This document shows positions 52,838 through 61,794 of a stretch of 64,000 nucleotides of DNA, in pieces (the stretch's first letter is position 1; each line of letters opens with the position of its first letter). The DNA lies in contig OU862928.1 in NCBI GenBank assembly GCA_917880885.1, forward strand, positions 34,212,962 to 34,276,961, in the 5' to 3' direction. This DNA is from Limnephilus marmoratus. Its lineage: Eukaryota; Arthropoda; Insecta; Trichoptera; Limnephilidae. The notes under the pieces were generated by a model that was not told the origin of the DNA, did not search any database, and was given only the letters and a program-made list of their open reading frames with translations. The position numbers and the translations under genes are program-made.

Positions 52838-52885
52838 AAAAAATTATTTATTTATTCATACCTCAAAGGCTTTTACAATATCACG
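52838..52885 (-). mobile_element. LINE 3' tail with hairpin
   Basis: On the - strand GTAAAAGCCTTTGAGGTATG followed by AATAAATAAATAATT. Same end as LINEs at 1021 and 60130. It interrupts the Helitron between Rep and its 3' end. Confidence 0.6.
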
Positions 52886-52904
52886 TTATTATAGATCTAG
52901 TTAT

Positions 52905-53700
52905 TCAGGAGTAATTAATCAAAACGATATCGCGAGGATGAAATTCTTCTCCAACCATGACAATTCCCACCTCATTAATTGTTGGCGCATTATATCGTCT
53001 GACATGCTTACTTCCTGGTGTTTGATCAGCACTAATGATAATTTTATGGCTGTCTGATGGCATGAGATCAATTGCATTTTTGAACATTCGAATTAAATTA
53101 TTGTTATTATGTAACATTTTTTGCAACGACTCAACAATATGCCTTTTGACTTTAGTAGAGATTTGACAGCGTGCGTTCAACTGGTCATTTTGATCTCCCA
53201 TGAAATATATTTGTAGAAATTTATGTTGATTGCTGTGAAAAGGAAACAAAGAGCCAGCTTTATGGTAAATTTGTCCCTGAATTTTAAACGTCGGCAAAAT
53301 TTTTTTTATGTAACGTTAGCGCAAATGAAGTCATCTGAAAACATGAATTGTATTTTGTAATATTTTTGAGGAAATGTTTTGAATCATCAGTAATTCCTTG
53401 CAACAAATTTATCAGTGGTGCTATTGGTTGATCAATTTCAGGTAGCTTCACTTTGCCGCTCGTACAACACATTCCTTGAGTTTCTCCTTTAAATTTCATC
53501 GCTTTGCAGTGTGGACAAACTTTATCCATTTTACCGATTTGAACAATTTTACATGAGGTATTGTATTGAATATCTGGTTCGTATGAAAAAGCAATTCGAT
53601 GGTACGAAGCATGGTTCTTCAAAAGTTGCACTTGCATTCGTCTTCGGCGTAGATCAATTTCTTCTTGACGTTGTTGAGATTAATGTGCTGCTCGTCTTCT
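52905..53700 (-). pseudogene. Helitron Rep/helicase N-terminal region relic
   Basis: - strand fragments: CPHCKAMKFKGETQGMCCTS then GKVKLP (the Cys-rich start), PIAPLINLLQGI, NSCFQMTSFAL; then, after a frame change, PTFKIQGQIYHKAGSLFPFH, KFLQIYFMGD, NNNLIRMFKNAIDLMPSDSH and KHVRRYNAPTINEVGIVMVG. The FKI-x-GQIYH-x-x-GSL-x-P...FLQIYF and N-E-x-A motifs are those of the Helitron-like N domain. Rep catalytic HUH and helicase parts are absent. Confidence 0.85.
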
Positions 53701-54217
53701 TCGCGCTTCTACTCGTAAGCTTTATTAGAGAGTTATTATTAGAGAGTTATTTGAAGTTGTGATCAAAAACGTGATACACGGACCATGTGGTGCAATTAAT
53801 ACAAACTCACCGTGCATGGTCGATGGAAAATGCTCAAAACGCTATCCTCGAGATTTGTTAAAAGAAATAATTGAATAGAAAAATAAAAGTATATACCTAT
53901 ATAGTCATGTAGCAACCAGCCTTTGCTACGTCACGTTTTGGATTGCCCCCGAAACGTATCGATGTTTCCCGAAGCGGCGCCTGTGTTCAAATATATGCAA
54001 GCGAAATTACTAGAGCGCTCGTCAGCCGTCTAGCATGGACGGTACGCGACTGAAGCAGTAAGTACCTAGTGCATCAAAACAGAGTCGCAGACCTACCTAC
54101 CTCTCACACATTCCAGAAAAGGTACGAACCATTGTACGCTTGCAAATGCACAGTTCTAGCGCCTTCGAGCAACTAGCCGAGTGACGATTTACCACTAATA
54201 CTCCACTCTTCGGGCCA

Positions 54218-54225
54218 TATAAAAG
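54218..54225 (+). promoter_or_regulatory. LTR TATA box
   Basis: CCATATAAAAGGCGCC in the U3 region of the solo LTR, about 80 bp before the MITE insertion. Confidence 0.6.
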
Positions 54226-54306
54226 GCGCCCAGCAACAACGAAAGTACCAGTATTCGTTCAACTTACCGAGCAGTCGCCTCGTCTATCCGCAATCAACCT
54301 TGACCC

Positions 54307-54736
54307 CAAGGGCGGATCCAGGGGGGGGGGGTCATGGGGGTCATGACCCCCCCCCTGGGCTGGGTCCAGGACCTAGGTGGATCACTAATTAAAGTTGTAA
54401 AACATAATGTTTTTATATATTTTTTGTATCTATTATTATCAAAATTACCTACTTACATTTTACTTGAATCCATTAATATCAAAATTAAATTACAACTTCT
54501 TGTGACATGACCACGACAATGTGACGCCCCCCCCTGGGCTGGTTCCAGGACCTAGGTGGACCACTAATTAAAATTGTTAAACATAATGTTTTTATATATT
54601 TTTTGTATCTATTATTATAAAAATTACCTACTTACATTTTACTTGTATCCATTAATATCAAAATTAAATTACAACTTCTTGTGACATGACCACGACAATG
54701 TGACCCCCCCTGGCGCTAAAGCTGGATCCGCCCTTG
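54307..54736. mobile_element. hAT-type MITE nested in the solo LTR
   Basis: Ends CAAGGGCGGATCCAG and CTGGATCCGCCCTTG are perfect inverted repeats; CTTGACCC flanks both sides exactly (54299-54306, 54737-54744). Same ends as the MITE at 31387. The interior is a near-perfect tandem duplication of about 180 bp starting at CCTGGGCTGG (54354 and 54533). Confidence 0.95.
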
Positions 54737-54886
54737 CTTGACCCAGTGTGTACTATTAATATTGTAAAGCTGTTACGCTCACCGTGTTTGTGAATTATAA
54801 TTAATGTAGGAACTCATTAAAGGTTTATTTTATCACGCAACCTCATTGTTCTTCATTTAACCACCAGCCTACACTGAGTACCTACA

Positions 54887-55015
54887 GTCACATCAGATAT
54901 TCAATTAAGCAATGTGTCTTCTTGGAAAATGCACAGTTGCTAGACAATTTTTGTTAACTCCTCTAATAATTAAAATCAGACAAAGCCACAGCGAAGCGTG
55001 GTCGGGTTCAGCTAG
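54887..55015 (+). mobile_element. Helitron 3' end, copy 3
   Basis: AGATATTCAATTAAGCAATG, GAAAATGCACAGTTGCTAGA, CCACAGCGAAGCGTGG, TCGGGTTCAG, CTAG (55012-55015), then T. Has an internal 45-bp block (GACAATTTTTGTTAACTCCT) shared with copy 1 and missing from copy 2. Confidence 0.85.
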
Positions 55016-55290
55016 TGATTAGATAAAATTATTTAGAATTCATAAGTAGTAGATGTACCTTGGTATTATTTTTGGGTTGAAATTTTGGTCAAATTGAAAT
55101 TATTCTGTTTTTTTTTCATTTTTCAATTTTAATTTCAAGCAAGATCCGGTCGGCATCTACTCGTAACATACGAATTTAAAAATATTGATACTGAAGAAAA
55201 CAAATCAATTGTGATTATGTACATCACAAAAAAGTGCAAAATAATATCATTTTTTGTCAAACGACTCAAATTTTACTCACTTTTTAACAG

Positions 55291-55472
55291 GAACGTCAGA
55301 GCGCCACGTCTTGACCGACGGGAAGCCGATGGACGGCGATATGTCCTCTACTGCCTGTACGGCTGGGGGGCCCCCACGCTTTTCACTGCTCTGTTAGTCT
55401 TCATGGATTTCAAAGAAGACTTGCCAGAGGCCTATAAGTCAGGGTTTGGAAAAACGAGTTGCTGGTTCTCTG
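55291..55472 (+). CDS. Methuselah-like GPCR, TM4 exon
   Basis: Acceptor CACTTTTTAACAG ends at 55290 and donor GTAAGT begins at 55473. It enters in phase 2, completing the AGG arginine split across the 10-kb intron, and leaves in phase 1. It encodes the second intracellular loop (RAPRLDRREADGRR), TM4 (YVLYCLYGWGAPTLFTALLV), and an extracellular loop ending in GKTSCWFSG. That ending contains the family's conserved G-x-x-x-CWF before TM5. TM5-TM7 and the C-terminal tail lie beyond the window. There are no stops or frameshifts in any of the five exons, so the receptor looks functional. Confidence 0.95.
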
Positions 55473-56145
55473 GTAAGTCTGCGAACTTCTTCATTTATTC
55501 ACCTTTTTCCTGGCTTAGACCTTAATAAGAGTCCTAGTTATGAAAATCGTTCTTTATTTGATATTTTTGGCCACACTCTTATTCCTTACTCCTAGAAATT
55601 TTTCCTATTCTGGAATATATTCCGATTAATGGTGTAATCAAATCCACACGATTTACGGAGTTTCACGAGGCACGATGTTGGGTCCCCTTTTAAAACTATA
55701 TTTTGGGTGTGTGTGTGTGTGTAACCTTAACCGTTAAGTGGAACGTTCGCGTGGCCCGTTTGGGCCCTATTCATACCAATCTTTATTTTGGATTTGAGAT
55801 CCAAATACCCAACCAAACTGAAAAATTATTTTTGTAATCAAAAGGTATATCAAATATCTAGTAGGCATGTGAGCTACTTTTTTTTATTTTTTCTTTAAAT
55901 TATAAGATCGGTTTGGAGAGATTTTCAGTTTATTTTGGTTAGAATTTGAGTTCAATCCAATATTCAATACATATCCTGAAATATCATGTGTTAATCTGAC
56001 GCTTATTTATAATTATTACACATAATATAATAAAACAAGTAATTATAATATAAGTCATCCTTACATTAGAAGGACACAAGAAATATATTTGTTGTTTATG
56101 AGACATATTATTTGTTCGTATTTATGTTGATGTTCAGGATGTGAA
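55473..56145. other. Intron after the TM4 exon, unassigned
   Basis: AT-rich; a short GT run near 55710. Nothing recognised. Confidence 0.4.
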
Positions 56146-56149
56146 ATTT

Positions 56150-56740
56150 TAGTTCAGTTGAGAGTGATAATATAGTGGGAATGAGTAATGAAAATGATAG
56201 GTAGTCAGTTTTGATAGGGCCAATTCGGAATCTATTAGAAACGGTCGTGAATTGTCATCTTTTAAATATTCGACCGGCTTTAGTCTAAACGTATTTGTAC
56301 TTACAATCAGCTGTGAACTGTTGCGCCAGGTACCACAATCGTTTGGCGCGCGGTAATCCAATTACAACATTATTCAGTTTATCGCTGTTTTGTTCACAAG
56401 ACCTGTTGTATGTTTTTATAGCGTAAGTAGTATACCAATACGAATTATCACTGTCCTGGATTTCCCGGTTGGAGGAATATTTTTATTTCGTGGAGTGACT
56501 CTATAAATATTCTCTATGTAGTTGATGTTGAGCTGGCAGGTGGGTGGTTTGTATATTTATGGCTGGCAGTTCACTGTTTTGCTGGCATTGAAGGTGATGT
56601 CCTTCAGGGATTTTGTATTTTCTTCTTTAAATTCCGGAATACCCCAAAATTCTAGACAAATGTTATTTGATTCTCTGTTTCTTCTTTCTTGGTCTCTCTC
56701 CATTTCGGTGATTCTTTTTTCTAAAGTCTTCATTTAGTTT
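56150..56740 (-). pseudogene. LINE ORF1 fragment
   Basis: - strand: KTLEKRITEMERDQERRNRE, SNNICLEFWGIPEFKEENTK, INYIENIYRVTPRNKNIPPT then GKSRTVIIRI. Coiled coil followed by the NI-x-x-x-GIPE and I-x-x-YR-x-x-x-x-K-x-R-x-VIVRF pattern of the ORF1 RRM-like domain. The remainder toward 56150 is in another frame and uncertain. Confidence 0.75.
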
Positions 56741-56763
56741 TAATCTCGGTGTTTTGCAATTTT

Positions 56764-57340
56764 TTTTATTTTATTTATTTTATTTTATTCTATGTATTAC
56801 AGTATTTACCTATTAACCTTTCAAAGGCCAGGAACGCGCCCGCGCGCGAGACTGGAATTTCAAAAAAGAATATTAATTCAAATAATTTGGATGCGATTTT
56901 AAATTTTATTCCATTAATTTATAACATAAAATAAAGCTTAAAATAGCTTCCTCCATTCTTGTTATTAAGGTAATTTAAAAAAGGTAAGGTAAAAAACCCT
57001 GGCCCTTGACAGGTTAATACACATTTTTACATTATAGATAAATTTTGAAAACATTTTTACATAATATATTTTGCAATTTTATTGTTGGGTGTAAGGTAGG
57101 TTTGTGAAGGTGAAACTGTGGGTAGGTATTGTTGTATGTTTCGTGAACACCTCACTAGGAGAACCTGTGCTGAGGTGTTTACGTGTTTATTTATGATTAT
57201 GTGTGACAAGTATTTATGTGTTAATGTGTTGTAGTAGAAATTTTTTTTATTTATTTATTTTAATGGTTATTGTACATTGGTTATTTAGAAAAAAAAAAAA
57301 TGTATATTTGAAAAAAAAAATATATATATAAATATACACA
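56764..57340 (-). repeat. Rep-E LINE 3'-end copy 2, carrying a MITE
   Basis: Matches 150-560 on both sides of the 197-bp insertion. Begins with TTTATTTTATTTATTTTATT tail and CTATGTATTACAGTATTTAC. Confidence 0.85.
56817..57013. mobile_element. piggyBac-like MITE with TTAA target duplication
   Basis: CCTTTCAAAGGCCAGG at the left and CCTGTCAAGGGCCAGG reversed at the right; TTAA at 56813-56816 and 57014-57017. The empty site is present at about 195-203 in Rep-E copy 1. 197 bp, non-coding, with a short GC patch (CGCGCCCGCGCGCG). Confidence 0.9.
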
Positions 57341-57372
57341 TACATACACATACATATTAATACACGTACATG

Positions 57373-57374
<2 letters not shown>

Positions 57375-57431
<57 letters not shown>
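57375..57431. repeat. (TA)n microsatellite
   Basis: About 27 TA units following a looser ATACAC/ACATAC tract; the tyrosine-isoleucine open frames are artefacts. Confidence 0.95.
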
Positions 57432-57433
<2 letters not shown>

Positions 57434-57439
57434 ACCTCT

Positions 57440-58760
57440 TCCCGTAGTATCCTGATCCAGTAAGAAGTAGCTTGACAATGATGATCCACCTTTAACACCG
57501 TATAACTTGGCTTTGGTGGAATATATCTGTATGAATTGGCAACAACGTTACTACAAATACCAAGGTTGCCAGTTTCTCGGTAAAAGTATTTGATATATTG
57601 CACATAAAATTTTCGAACTTTGTATGGAAATCATACGCATCTTTTTTGTTGATCTGTCCAAATTCCCATACGTTGCGGATCCGCCCAAATATCCGTACGC
57701 ATTTGATCCGCTTGTGTATAATCAAAGATGGCTGAAAAAGGAAGCCTTCTGATTGGTCGTGTTGGGCGTGGTGTGTTGTGAACGAAGCCTTCTCATTGGT
57801 TGACCAGATATGGAAGGCACCTACTAAAAAAAGGTATCCAATTGTTCAGCTAAATTTTTTCAACGTTTATGAAGAATATATATTTTTGTAAATTCTCCAC
57901 AAAATATTCAATTTGCTGCCCGCGGTCATTCGACAGGCGTTGCATCTCGCTCTAGCAGCATTATAGCGGCACTTTAAGGCCAAGTGTAATCATTTTTTAA
58001 TTTGAAATAATGATTATATTATTACGCAAATCGATAAACATAATGTTTTTAATAAGAAAAATATTTTTTATACATTTTTAAAATTAACATTGGCTTAGCG
58101 TTTATCAAAACCAAATCAGAAATACGACCTTATTCTGACCGTTTTTCGTATGTTTTAAAAAATATTTTTAATTGCTGAATATCCTCAAAGTATACCGTCA
58201 GGGGTTTTCTTTAAAACCACGTAAAGAAATTAAAAGAAAATAAATTAATATGTTTTTAGTTTAATTTTTTCAAAAACACCAATTTTCGTGTATTTTTAAA
58301 CGCTGATAACAAATCATTGGATTCGTTTATTTAAAAAAACGTTACGGTAAATTGTTGGCATTATATTTTTCCATTTTTTAAAGAAAATTTTATAATTTTA
58401 AACTTCAATTTAACAATGAAAACCGGGAACTTTAATTACTAGCAAAAGCCCTCTGTCGTGTGGCGCCCATTTATCTTTCTGTTTACGGTTAGATTTGAAA
58501 CTAAAAGCTTTTTTCAAATTATTTCAAAAGATGGCAGTAATCAATCGCAGTGAGAACCTAAGATATTATGTTCATTTTTGGAGAGACAATTTCAACCATC
58601 TGCCTATACATGTAGGTACCTTTTCGTTTTATGATATGATTTGACCATGGTGTTTTACCATTTGAGAATAATTGTGCAGTTGTGACTTTCAGATTGCGAG
58701 TCAAGAGCGGTAATAATACTTACGTAAATACAATAAAATAATACGGAAGTGAGTGGTAGA
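57440..58760. other. Unassigned intron or 3' sequence
   Basis: No element recognised. GAAGCCTTCT(G/C)ATTGGT occurs twice (57741, 57785), a short direct repeat. Confidence 0.4.
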
Positions 58761-58764
58761 AGAA

Positions 58765-59115
58765 CTCCGTGATGCCCGGTGGGTAAGAACTTGGCTATTC
58801 AGATCCGGTCACCCAACACGGCTGACGCCATTTCGATTCTTTTTTAAAATATATTTCTTATATATTTTTTTTAAAAAGATAGCACTAATAATCTAAACGA
58901 AATTATTTAAAAATGATATCATATTGTGGAATAACACAAATTAATCGCATAAAATGTTGATAGGTACTTGCGCACGCCGGAATATTAACTCGCGACCTCC
59001 GGATTTGACTCCTTCCCCTCCCCACTACCTTCAGCCTCACAACATACCCCATTTGGGGTGTGCGGGGTATGCCATAGTTTCACTGGCTCCAGACGGGAGC
59101 AGCTGGGACTCTTGT
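58765..59115. repeat. SINE-A copies 3a/3b (rearranged)
   Basis: 58780-58840 and the tRNA-like head up to 59005 are on the - strand (CGCGACCTCCGGATT). 59006-59115 (TTCCCCTCCCCACTACCTTC to CTCCAGACGGGAGCAG) is the SINE-A 3' part on the + strand. Two pieces joined in opposite orientation at the head. Confidence 0.65.
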
Positions 59116-59414
59116 GAGGTAATCAACACATAATAAAAATAAAAATCTCTCACTAGGTATTTTTACCTTTTCTGAAGTCTATATACATCGATATTATATC
59201 TCTATGTCTACATTTTACAATCTGAATTCTGAAATGTGGTCTTTCAATGTCTTTCACTAGGGTCATTTGCAATAAAGCACAAAACATAGGTACGACTGCC
59301 ATGTGTCATGTTTTGTGCATATTGTGAGCCAGCGTCATCACGAAACGGCCATGTGGATAGGTAGGTAGGTATTATGCATGTGTTTGTGAGTCAAAGACTG
59401 CGTTTGTCAAAAAA

Positions 59415-59765
59415 TGAAGGGAAGGAGATGGGGAAGAGGAAGGTGGGTAAGTACCTGGCTATTCAGATCCGGTCACCCAACACGGCTAAAGCCATTTCGC
59501 GCAACGTTCCGATTTTTTTTCTTTAAAAAATATGTAGTTACCTATTTTCAACTTTTGAAGGTTGTTCCCACCAATGTTATATATCATTAAAAAAGAAGAT
59601 AGCACTAATAATCTAAACGAAATTATTTAAAAATAATATATTGTGGAATAAAACAAATTAATCGCATAAAATGTTGATAGGTAGTTGCGCACGCCGGAAT
59701 TTTAACTTGTGACCTCCGGATTCGTAGCCAACGATCGTAACCGTTCAACCACCGAGGTCTAACGT
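59415..59765 (-). repeat. SINE-A copy 4
   Basis: - strand body (GGAAGAGGAAGGTGGGTAAG reversed, AACACGGCTAAAGCCATTTC) and a fuller tRNA-like head at 59690-59762 (reverse: AGACCTCGGTGGTTGAACGG ... AAGTTAAAATTCCGGCG). Contains an internal insertion near 59530-59600. Confidence 0.7.
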
Positions 59766-60124
59766 ATCGATACGCTTTCAAATGTTCTAGTATTATTATT
59801 ATTCGTGATTATGGTTGCTTACCCTTGGTCGAAAGTCTGCCACGTGTAGAGTGTAGACAGGTATACTTGTATGCAATACGTCTCAATGGAAACATCAAAT
59901 GTTTTTATGGTCGTTTTTTTAATTTTAGTTAGTTGCTAGTAGAAGTGTCAACTGGCGTTCAAATTTGAGCGAGAGGTTCAAATCCCAGACCATCCAATTT
60001 CTTTTCTAAGTTTTTAAACGTTTTTGAAAGTAGATGGTAAAAACCTTTTTTACGGTTTTTTGTAGGAAAAAATAAAGAAAAAAAATATTTTGTGGACTGA
60101 TTTTATAAAAATTCTTGAAATGTA

Positions 60125-60175
60125 TCTAATTTATTTATTTACGCCTTGAAGGCTTTTACATGTAACATCGGTAAG
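60125..60175 (-). mobile_element. LINE 3' tail with hairpin
   Basis: On the - strand ACATGTAAAAGCCTTCAAGG then CGTAAATAAATAAATT. The hairpin GCCTTCAAGGC is at 60143-60153. Same end as 1021 and 52838. The body upstream on that strand is not recognisable. Confidence 0.65.
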
Positions 60176-60625
60176 TTGTACAGTAGCATCATAACATAAC
60201 AGTTTTTTTTCTCTAAAATGATATTCGTAAAATCTTTTGAAAATTTTTTCTTTATTATTATAATTTTTTTTTAATTAGGCAATTCACCCCTTTGTGCTGA
60301 TAATAATAATTTGTTATATGTAATATGTGATGAATTATAGAAAAGAAAGTTAAGTGGATTGATTTTTTAAAGTTTCTTGATATGTAATAGCTTAACCTAC
60401 GATAAAAAGTTATAAATGTACATACTACTCGTATTTTTATTTTTGTTTGTGATGTTTTCAAATAGGTCCATAGTTAGGTTCCCATTTTCCTAATACAATC
60501 CTTATTCGTATGTACCATTGTGTAACTTTTAAAAAAAATTTGAAATCACATATGTTGGAAAATTAGAGTTAAATTTATTTACATTTTCTCCTAATTTTAT
60601 TTGCTTTGGTATAATAAAAATAGTG
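60176..60625. other. Unassigned AT-rich sequence
   Basis: Nothing recognised. Confidence 0.4.
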
Positions 60626-60629
60626 ATGA

Positions 60630-60840
60630 AGGGGGCGTAGTAGGTAGTTACTCTCATTATCGTCCTGGTGTAAGACCACCAAACACAATTATTGAAACGT
60701 TAGTTGAAATTGCTTTAGCTGTGTTCGGTTACCAGAACTAAATCACTAGGTACTTCCCCACCTTCCTTTTTCCCATCTCCTTCCCTTCCCCACTACCTTC
60801 AGCCTCACAACATACCCCAATTACAAAACACACAACATAC
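60630..60840 (+). repeat. SINE-A copy 5 (body)
   Basis: CTCTCATTATCGTCCTGGTG, TAAGACCACC, GCTTTAGCTGTGTTCGGTTA, CCACTACCTTCAGCCTCACA. Head and last part missing. Confidence 0.75.
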
Positions 60841-61254
60841 CAAAATATACAACTATTATAATGACTTCAGGCGTTGAGCTTCAGGTAGTTTTTTTCTGAA
60901 AACATTGCCTAGTGGACACGTGCGTGCATGGCACCCCTAGCCGCCGACCATTTCGACCAGCGACCAGATGCGACATGTTGAAATAAATGTACACATAATA
61001 TTTATTTTTCTAGTGGCATCTTTCGGATTTTAAAGAAACTTTTTGACAACAAAATAATCTCAAAATGAATGATAGAGACCGTTTTGTCCGCCAGATTGCT
61101 CTGATGCTGTTTTGTACTATTATTATACCTATTCCTCTTCGCGTTAAACAAACGAGACAGCGCTAGTTTGATCAAACCCATCTCATCGTGATTGGATCAG
61201 TATGCAGTCTCGTGTTAGTTTTCTAACATTTTGCTTAATGTATTTTATAAAATT
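60841..61254. other. Unassigned sequence
   Basis: No repeat or coding feature recognised. Confidence 0.4.
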
Positions 61255-61475
61255 CTAACTAACCATAACGCTTTTTCTCTGCAGGGGTAGGCAGAGAGGA
61301 CGGACCGCCAAACAACTCGGTCTTGGCACACACTCTTTGCCTCACTCACATTCATACATCGTATCATACATTATCTTCTATTATTCTGACTTTTGACACG
61401 GCCCGACTCAAGTATCTGATTCACTTGATCGTGCCATTACTTCCACGGATGTCCACCTGAGAAAAAATCTCTCAG
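61255..61475 (-). repeat. Rep-D copy 2
   Basis: Inverse of 11100-11285: GACCGCCAAACAACTCGGTC, TTCTGACTTTTGACACGGCC, CGACTCAAGTATCTGATTCA. Slightly longer than copy 1. Confidence 0.65.
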
Positions 61476-61489
61476 TACCAACCTTTATC

Positions 61490-61794
61490 ATATTTGGGGA
61501 TGCTGTGTGGAGGCCTTCTTTTTATGAAAAGAAGAAAAGGAAGCCCGGGTAAGGAAAGGGGTATGAAGGGTGGGTAGGAATCTGGGGGTCAGTGTGTCCA
61601 GGAGTGATGGACGGATGAATCCATCCCTCCCACTGCGGTGCATGGCGTTATTCCGAGAATATCCAGCTGGAGATATCAAAAGGTCGCCTTCAAGATTAAG
61701 ATTTGGGAGGTGGGTATGGGTACCGCCGCCCCGGGAACCGTTTTTTGGATAACCAATACCTCTGTCATAGGTCACCCCAAGTGGTTCGCTATGC
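61490..61794 (-). repeat. Rep-B copy 5, truncated by the satellite
   Basis: GGGGATGCTGTGTGGAGGCC, TCCAGGAGTGATGGACGG, CCCACTGCGGTGCATGGCG, GGGTACCGCCGCCCCGGGAA, GGTCACCCCAAGTGGTTCGC. It is internally deleted and ends where the 277-bp satellite begins. Confidence 0.75.

Larger units (their letters stand above)
53908..54886 (+). mobile_element. Solo LTR with 4-bp target duplication
   Basis: Starts TGTAGCAACCAGCC and ends GAGTACCTACA; GTCA on both sides (53904-53907, 54887-54890). Contains a TATA box at 54218-54225 (TATAAAAG), an initiator-like ACTTACC region, and a variant poly(A) signal ATTAAA at 54816. Without the nested MITE it is about 541 bp. No internal region, so it arose by LTR-LTR recombination. 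Confidence 0.85.

Noticed and set aside
57247..57603. Open frames of alternating Tyr-Ile
   Set aside because: Pure translation of a TA microsatellite; the same applies at 16811-17265.
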